Source: Pseudobutyrivibrio ruminis DSM 9787 (GTDB lineage Bacteria; Bacillota; Clostridia; Lachnospirales; Lachnospiraceae). From it: a DNA stretch of 64,000 nt. Shown piece after piece: positions 60,255 through 64,000 of this stretch. Both the position numbers and the translations under genes were made by a program. The DNA lies in contig NZ_OBMR01000007.1 in assembly GCF_900218035.1 (NCBI RefSeq), positions 185,534 through 249,533 on the forward strand, written 5' to 3'. The notes below the pieces were generated by a model. It ran no database searches. It was not told where the DNA came from and was given only the letters and a program-made list of their open reading frames with translations. Position 1 is the first letter of the stretch, and the number at the start of each line of letters is the position of its first letter.

Positions 60255-61265
60255 ATGATTTACAGAAAACAAAAAGATTTTGATAAGTTCAAATGTATTG
60301 CAGATAAATGTCCCAAAAGCTGCTGTATCGGTTGGCAAATCATGATTGATGAGGATAGTCTTGATAAATACGCTACCACATCTGGAGACTTTGGACATAG
60401 ATTAAAATCTTCTATCAATTATGAAGAAGGCTCTTTTCTTCAAAACAATGCACGTTGTAGCATGCTTAATAAAACAGGCCTTTGTGATTTGCAGTCCACT
60501 TTAGGGGAAAGCTATCTTTGCAACACTTGTCGCAAGTATCCCCGCCATGTAGAAGAATTCCAGGACATCAGGGAATACTCATTATCTCTTTCATGCCCCG
60601 AGGCAGTTAGAATGCTTCTGGCCCCTGACTATTCTTTTTCATTTGATGAAGCTGAGGATGATATTTTCGACGACCCAGAAGAATTTGAAGACTTTGACTT
60701 CCTGCTCTTTGACAAGTTGGAATATGCTAGAGATAAAATGATTGAGCTTGCAAAAGATAGCTCTATTTCTTTTTCAGAACGATTGGAACACATTAGAAGT
60801 TCTGCATTTGCCTTGCAGAATCTCTACGATGAAGGTGAAATTTTTGAAATGGATAACATCTCCTATGAAGATGAGTCTACCATTTCATTAGAATATGCCA
60901 TGAGAGGGCTCAACACCCTCCTTGAATTAGAAGTGTTAGAAGAATCATGGCATGAAACCATTAGAGAAACGATATCCTATTGGAATAACAATCCAGCAAA
61001 ACAATTTTCAGAGGATGCAACCTTTGTTTTTGAAAAGATACTAATTTCTCTTCTATTTAATTACTTCTGCGGCGCTGTATATGACGGACAGATTTATGCC
61101 AGAGCTATGATTGCCATAATGAGCACTCAGTGGATCATGATGATTCAAGCTGCACATTCTAATATGGACTTAGCCCAAAACATATATCTATATTCTAGAG
61201 AAGTTGAGCACTCCGACACCAACGTAAATACGTTAATATCATACTTTGAACAGGAATTGGATTAA
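60255..61265 (+). CDS. fliB: FliB-type flagellin lysine-N-methylase
   Basis: 336 residues from the ATG at 60255 (MIYRKQKDFDKFKCIADKCP, AGAGG 7 nt before). The protein carries the family's Cys clusters: KCIADKCPKSCCIGWQI near residues 14-30 and SYLCNTCRKYPRHVEEF near 97, likely Fe-S or zinc ligands. FliB methylates lysines on flagellin in Salmonella; many Firmicutes carry homologues. No flagellar genes are in the window. Confidence 0.85.
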   Translation: MIYRKQKDFDKFKCIADKCPKSCCIGWQIMIDEDSLDKYATTSGDFGHRLKSSINYEEGSFLQNNARCSMLNKTGLCDLQSTLGESYLCNTCRKYPRHVEEFQDIREYSLSLSCPEAVRMLLAPDYSFSFDEAEDDIFDDPEEFEDFDFLLFDKLEYARDKMIELAKDSSISFSERLEHIRSSAFALQNLYDEGEIFEMDNISYEDESTISLEYAMRGLNTLLELEVLEESWHETIRETISYWNNNPAKQFSEDATFVFEKILISLLFNYFCGAVYDGQIYARAMIAIMSTQWIMMIQAAHSNMDLAQNIYLYSREVEHSDTNVNTLISYFEQELD

Positions 61266-61266
61266 G

Positions 61267-61294
61267 AAAGGAACTCTCAGTGGAGAGTTCCTTT
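61267..61294. terminator. Bidirectional terminator between convergent genes
   Basis: AAAGGAACTCTC pairs with GAGAGTTCCTTT around four bases, followed by further T on the plus strand. It lies between the FliB and isochorismatase-like genes. Confidence 0.9.
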
Positions 61295-61759
61295 TTACAT
61301 TTTTTCCAACTTCATACAAGCTAAAGCCCCTTTTTGTTCCATTGTCTTTAGCTCTGTATAATAAAATTTGTCGTTATGCGCCTCTATAGCATCCATAAGA
61401 AGATGCACTCCATATCCCCTATCTAATGCATCCATCACTGTTCTAGATACACAGCATCTTCCATCAACTCCAACAACATTTATAGTATCAACATTCATCT
61501 TGTCAAGAAAGGGCTCAAAGTCAGCATTAGAAAAAGCACTAGGTAATCTTTTCTTAAATATACAATCCGATTCAATTAATAGGCTTTCGGCTAAATCAAA
61601 ATTTTCATCCTTGCCACTTCTTCCTGTATTTCTAACGTACACAACAGGTATATCAGCTTCTACCGCCTCACTTATTCTATTATTTACTCTCTTTACCAAA
61701 TCTGGCTTATAGTTTTTTAGATATCGCTGTTGCACATCAATAACAAGTAAAATTTTCAT
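61295..61759 (-). CDS. Isochorismatase-like cysteine hydrolase
   Basis: 154 residues with the Asp-Lys-Cys triad: LLVIDVQQRYL (Asp), IFKKRLPSAF (Lys) and VVGVDGRCCVSRTVMDAL (Cys). This fold includes nicotinamidase, isochorismatase and ureidoacrylate hydrolases. The substrate is unknown; it is shorter than typical nicotinamidase (about 180-210 residues). Confidence 0.88.
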   Translation of the reverse strand: MKILLVIDVQQRYLKNYKPDLVKRVNNRISEAVEADIPVVYVRNTGRSGKDENFDLAESLLIESDCIFKKRLPSAFSNADFEPFLDKMNVDTINVVGVDGRCCVSRTVMDALDRGYGVHLLMDAIEAHNDKFYYTELKTMEQKGALACMKLEKM

Positions 61760-61852
61760 AAACCACCTACATTAATTATTTCTCCCGACATATCTACTAT
61801 CAAAAGTATATCATAGTGCATTAATAAAATGGGGCCCAATTAAGCTCTGCGG

Positions 61853-61866
61853 TTAGTCTAGACTAA
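61853..61866. promoter_or_regulatory. Perfect 14-bp palindrome upstream of the SRAP gene
   Basis: TTAGTCTAGACTAA, arms meeting with no spacer and containing the rare CTAG tetranucleotide. It lies 131 bp before the SRAP start and 94 bp upstream of the divergent isochorismatase-like gene, so it may regulate either. It also resembles the TTTAGACTAA word in the 40-bp repeats. Confidence 0.35.
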
Positions 61867-61996
61867 TTTTTGTTCTGTTTTTTCATAAAAATTTCATTAA
61901 TGTTCGGGATTGAAAAACACTTCTTTAGGGTGTATCATCTGATTACAAAAAGCAAACATATTTTCGGAAATTATGTTCGATAAATGGAGAATTATT

Positions 61997-62632
61997 ATGT
62001 GTACAAGATATGCTTTAGAAAAAAGCCTTACAGGATTAAAAGATATTATTGAAATAGCAGAGCGTTCTTCTCTCACAACAAAGTTTATCGATACCCATGC
62101 CAAACCACTTATCACTGACGGCGAAGTACGTCCAACTGATATTGTTCCCGTTATAGCTCCCAATTCAAAGGGAGCCCGAAGTGTCTTTCCAATGCAATGG
62201 GGTTTCATCGGCAGAGATAATAAACGATCAATCTTCAATGCTCGCTACGAAACTGCCAGCATAAAGCCCACTTTCAAAGAAGCCTGGCGAACTCACAGAT
62301 GTATTATTCCAGCATCATACTATTTTGAATGGGAACATTTTAGAAGCCCAGATGGTCGAGTCAAAACTGGAGACAAATACGCAATACAGCCAAATGGTTC
62401 TACTATCACCTGGCTTTGTGGTTTATATAATATTGAAAATGGATATCCAGTATTCGTTATTCTTACAAAAGAACCAACAGAAAATCTTAAGCAAATACAT
62501 GACAGAATGCCCTTAATGCTACCTGAAAATAAAATTGATGAATGGATAAATCCTTCCTCAACCCCTGAAGAATTAATTCCTTATGCATTATCAGATGTTG
62601 TTGCAGAGAAAATACTATTAAGTCGTTATTAG
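61997..62632 (+). CDS. SRAP (HMCES/YedK) DNA-protein-crosslink protein
   Basis: 211 residues from the ATG at 61997, the choice fixed by the catalytic Cys at position 2 (MCTRYALEKS) and GGAGAA 5 nt upstream. The active-site segments FNARYETASIKPTF, PASYYFEWEH and IHDRMPLML are present. After Met removal, Cys2 cross-links to abasic sites in single-stranded DNA to protect them. Often part of damage responses; no LexA box is certain here. Confidence 0.93.
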   Translation: MCTRYALEKSLTGLKDIIEIAERSSLTTKFIDTHAKPLITDGEVRPTDIVPVIAPNSKGARSVFPMQWGFIGRDNKRSIFNARYETASIKPTFKEAWRTHRCIIPASYYFEWEHFRSPDGRVKTGDKYAIQPNGSTITWLCGLYNIENGYPVFVILTKEPTENLKQIHDRMPLMLPENKIDEWINPSSTPEELIPYALSDVVAEKILLSRY

Positions 62633-62664
62633 ACTTATCTTCTCTTTGGTGGGAGTAAATATGG

Positions 62665-62726
62665 ACACCTTCATAAGTTACTATATACACAGTTAATACA
62701 GTAAATAGCAACTTATACGGAGGTGT
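62665..62726 (+). other. Leader hairpin that hides the ribosome binding site of the 33-residue ORF
   Basis: ACACCTTC pairs with GGAGGTGT (62665-62672 with 62719-62726, one G-T), ATAAGTT with AACTTAT, and CTAT with ATAG: 19 bp in all with small internal bulges. The second arm contains the GGAGG ribosome binding site and is followed by TTTTATG, so the structure could act as either a translation switch or an intrinsic terminator that also ends the SRAP gene. Confidence 0.65.
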
Positions 62727-62730
62727 TTTT

Positions 62731-62832
62731 ATGAAAGGATACATTATTGACGCAGGATATATGGGATATGTTGATGGCGAATACGAGTTATTTGCTACAG
62801 AGGACGATTATTTAGAATACATGGCTGCATAA
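62731..62832 (+). CDS. 33-residue small protein
   Basis: MKGYIIDAGYMGYVDGEYEL then FATEDDYLEYMAA, preceded by a perfect GGAGG at spacing 7 and ending in TAA. The composition is Tyr/Gly/Asp-rich with no Cys or helix-forming membrane stretch. The tidy coding signals and the regulated-looking leader support translation. I recall similar short MKGYI-type ORFs in gut Firmicutes but no named family; function unknown. Confidence 0.7.
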   Translation: MKGYIIDAGYMGYVDGEYELFATEDDYLEYMAA

Positions 62833-62868
62833 TCTCATATACAAATACATACTATGGAGAGAAAGCCT

Positions 62869-63207
62869 ATGGAACTTGCAAATCAAATCATTGCAGTAGA
62901 TTTCGATAATACACTATGCTTCAGTGATTGGCCTAATCTAGGCAAGCCAAATCTACCGCTAATACAATACCTAAAAAAACAAAAAGCATCCGGAAGCAAA
63001 ATCATTCTTTGGACATGTCGAGCTGGCAAGCCTCTTGAAGATGCCACTGACTGGTGTAAAAAGCACGGCCTTATTTTTGATGCAATCAATGATAACCTTC
63101 CAGAAATAGTTGAGCTATACGGAAACAACAGTAGAAAAATAACTTGTGACATCTACATTGATGACAGAAATATGAAAATTGAAGAATTGCTTGCCGCTAA
63201 TAGCTAA
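62869..63207 (+). CDS. Small HAD-superfamily protein
   Basis: 112 residues from the ATG at 62869, preceded by GGAGA 8 nt upstream; an ATG 15 nt earlier has no such signal. The catalytic motif I is AVDFDNTL, motif II is ILWTCRAG and motif III-IV region is CDIYIDDRNM, close to small hydrolases such as the BT0820 group. Its phosphatase substrate is unknown. A terminator follows immediately. Confidence 0.85.
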   Translation: MELANQIIAVDFDNTLCFSDWPNLGKPNLPLIQYLKKQKASGSKIILWTCRAGKPLEDATDWCKKHGLIFDAINDNLPEIVELYGNNSRKITCDIYIDDRNMKIEELLAANS

Positions 63208-63212
63208 AATAA

Positions 63213-63243
63213 AAAAGACTTTGGATAATATCCAAAGTCTTTT
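63213..63243. terminator. Terminator shared by the HAD gene and the tRNA operon
   Basis: AAAAGACTTTGGATA pairs with TATCCAAAGTCTTTT with U-runs on both strands. It lies at the convergent end of the tRNA cluster, which is read from the minus strand. Confidence 0.9.
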
Positions 63244-63249
63244 GTTTAG

Positions 63250-63323
63250 CGTGCGTGAGAAGATTCGAACTCCCGACACCTTGGTCCGTAGCCAAGTGCT
63301 CTATCCAGCTGAGCTACACACAC
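63250..63323 (-). tRNA. tRNA-Arg (anticodon ACG)
   Basis: Cloverleaf with acceptor GTGTGTG/CACGCAC (one G-T), D-arm GCTC, anticodon stem CTTGG/CCAAG around CTACGGA, TpsiC arm GGGAGTTCGAATCTTC. ACG is the A34 (inosine) arginine anticodon. CCA is not encoded. Last gene of the tRNA operon. Confidence 0.97.
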
Positions 63324-63334
63324 ATAATAAAAAG

Positions 63335-63408
63335 TAGCGAGAGGGGGATTCGAACCCTCGACACCGCGGGTATGAACCGCGTGCTCTAGCCAACTGAGCT
63401 ATCTCGCC
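63335..63408 (-). tRNA. tRNA-Met (anticodon CAT)
   Basis: Acceptor GGCGAGA with TCTCGCT, anticodon stem CGCGG/CCGCG around TTCATAC. The first pair is not an initiator-type mismatch and the anticodon stem lacks the initiator GGG/CCC, so elongator Met (or, less likely, tRNA-Ile2 with lysidine) is expected. Confidence 0.93.
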
Positions 63409-63417
63409 ATATTAAAA

Positions 63418-63490
63418 TGCGCGATCAGGGGTTCGAACCCTGGACACCCTGATTAAGAGTCAGGTGCTCTGCCAGCTGAGCTAATCGCGC
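63418..63490 (-). tRNA. tRNA-Lys (anticodon CTT)
   Basis: Acceptor GCGCGAT/ATCGCGC, anticodon stem CCTGA/TCAGG around CTCTTAA, TpsiC arm CCAGGGTTCGAACCCCTG. CCA not encoded. Confidence 0.96.
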
Positions 63491-63506
63491 ATAATATTAA
63501 TGTAAG

Positions 63507-63577
63507 AGCGGGTGATGGGAATCGAACCCACGTATTCAGCTTGGAAGGCTGATGTTCTACCATTGAACCACACCCGC
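63507..63577 (-). tRNA. tRNA-Gly (anticodon TCC)
   Basis: Acceptor GCGGGTG/CACCCGC, anticodon stem TCAGC/GCTGA around CTTCCAA, D-arm GTTC. Short D-loop typical of tRNA-Gly. CCA not encoded. Confidence 0.96.
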
Positions 63578-63591
63578 AAATATTCAATTAG

Positions 63592-63666
63592 TCGGGGTGA
63601 CAGGATTCGAACCTGCGACCCCCTGGTCCCAAACCAGGTGCTCTAGCCAAACTGAGCCACACCCCG
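63592..63666 (-). tRNA. tRNA-Pro (anticodon TGG)
   Basis: Acceptor CGGGGTG/CACCCCG, anticodon stem CCTGG/CCAGG around TTTGGGA, TpsiC arm CAGGTTCGAATCCTG. CCA not encoded. Confidence 0.96.
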
Positions 63667-63680
63667 ATGTTTTAGGATAA

Positions 63681-63754
63681 GCTCCCCAAGTAGGACTCGA
63701 ACCTACGACAACTCGGTTAACAGCCGAGTGCTCTACCAACTGAGCTATTGAGGA
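63681..63754 (-). tRNA. tRNA-Asn (anticodon GTT)
   Basis: Acceptor TCCTCAA/TTGGGGA, anticodon stem CTCGG/CCGAG around CTGTTAA, TpsiC arm GTAGGTTCGAGTCCTAC. CCA not encoded. Confidence 0.96.
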
Positions 63755-63777
63755 ATAATAGGATGTTTCACCTAAAG

Positions 63778-63850
63778 TGGAGACGGAGAGATTCGAACTC
63801 TTGACCCCCTGCTTGCAAGGCAGGTGCTCTCCCAACTGAGCTACGCCCCC
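63778..63850 (-). tRNA. tRNA-Ala (anticodon TGC)
   Basis: Acceptor GGGGGCG pairs with CGTCTCC (two G-T), anticodon stem CCTGC/GCAGG around CTTGCAA. First tRNA after the 23S rRNA end, separated from it by a terminator-like hairpin. Confidence 0.96.
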
Positions 63851-63869
63851 AAATAGTGGTTTCTCTACG

Positions 63870-63892
63870 AAAAAAGCAAGCCCTTGCTTGCT
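63870..63892 (-). terminator. Terminator-like hairpin between 23S rRNA and tRNA-Ala
   Basis: On the minus strand AGCAAGC-AAGG-GCTTGCT is followed by TTTTTT, a textbook intrinsic terminator. The tRNAs downstream then need antitermination, partial read-through or their own promoter. Confidence 0.8.
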
Positions 63893-63957
63893 ACTTCTCT
63901 TATAGCAACCTCAAAACTTCACACAGTATTCCGATACTACATATCTTCTTTTTAGAA

Positions 63958-64000
63958 TAAACCTTCGATCTATTAGTATTCATCAGCTGAATGCGTTACC
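63958..64000 (-). rRNA. 23S rRNA, 3' end (cut by window edge)
   Basis: On the minus strand the last bases read GGTAACGCATTCAGCTGATG then AATACTAATAGATCGAAGG, the conserved 23S 3' terminus (GTACTAATNG-type helix end). The mature 3' end is near 63958. No 5S rRNA lies between it and the tRNAs. Confidence 0.85.

Noticed and set aside
61953..61979. Possible SOS (LexA) box before the SRAP gene: CAAACATA and TATGTTCG arms
   Set aside because: The arms are 11 nt apart, whereas Firmicute LexA sites have a 4-nt gap, and one arm has a mismatch.
63584..63835. An 83-codon minus-strand frame running through the tRNA-Pro, tRNA-Asn and tRNA-Ala genes
   Set aside because: It is produced by the tRNA sequences themselves and has no family resemblance or ribosome binding site.

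Overview
The window looks like chromosome of an anaerobic, low-GC Firmicute of the family Lachnospiraceae, probably close to Butyrivibrio/Pseudobutyrivibrio. This rests on gene content rather than a search: two-subunit 2-hydroxyacyl-CoA-dehydratase-type proteins with their ATPase, a HypA/CooC pair, GH25 lysozymes with cell-wall-binding repeats, DUF4250, DUF5685 and DUF6472 proteins, FliB, AT-rich intergenic regions with Gram-positive promoters, and strong AGGAGG ribosome binding sites including several TTG starts. Most genes lie on the minus strand, and the right edge carries seven tRNAs and the 3' end of a 23S rRNA on that strand.

Layout. 1-2.4 kb: an amino-acid ABC importer (permease cut by the left edge), twin operator-like palindromes, and a MocR-type regulator that has lost its PLP lysine. 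2.5-6 kb: an ECF transporter S-component, aspS, an odd Cys-rich Fur-family regulator and a DtxR/MntR-family regulator. 6.2-8.2 kb: a three-gene operon of a zinc-ribbon membrane protein, a DUF5685 protein and a J-domain protein. 8.3-9.2 kb: a secreted SGNH hydrolase. 9.35-17.95 kb: an eight-gene, tightly coupled operon (cooC-like, two HgdB/BcrB-like proteins, activase, a 52-residue membrane protein, a CODH/ACS-like protein, a 960-residue Fe-S flavoprotein, hypA). This is the best candidate for an undescribed biochemical system. 18.1-22.4 kb: udk, yitT, pepT, a small protein and ychF.

22.4-27.1 kb is accessory in character: DUF3021/LytTR, two orphan sugar-ABC permeases and an AAC(3)-like acetyltransferase lie between two similar 40-bp sequences. 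A maltose-acetyltransferase-like gene follows, and then a striking 254-bp array of ten palindromic half-sites with a 53-bp period. 27.9-32.8 kb: an ABC-2 exporter operon with its own NarL-type two-component system. 32.8-41.7 kb: a GH25/SH3 protein, a LysR regulator, an Old-Yellow-Enzyme-type reductase, def-priA and pyrBI. 41.7-55.4 kb: a GH25 protein with choline-binding-type repeats, small membrane proteins, hisC, an L,D-transpeptidase, a four-gene group ending in hslO, recJ, pta and a CapA-like protein with DUF4250.

55.4-59.4 kb: a soluble chemotaxis receptor next to a FIST sensor, divergent from a FIST-GGDEF diguanylate cyclase. 59.4-63.2 kb: a histidine phosphatase, FliB, an isochorismatase-like hydrolase, an SRAP protein, a 33-residue protein behind a leader hairpin that hides its ribosome binding site, and a small HAD protein. 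63.25-64 kb: seven tRNA genes and the 23S rRNA end.

Two roughly 98-nt compound hairpins (3109-3207 and 41724-41821) share one architecture and both sit between convergent genes; they look like copies of one structured element. No transposase, integrase, prophage, CRISPR array or cas gene was seen.
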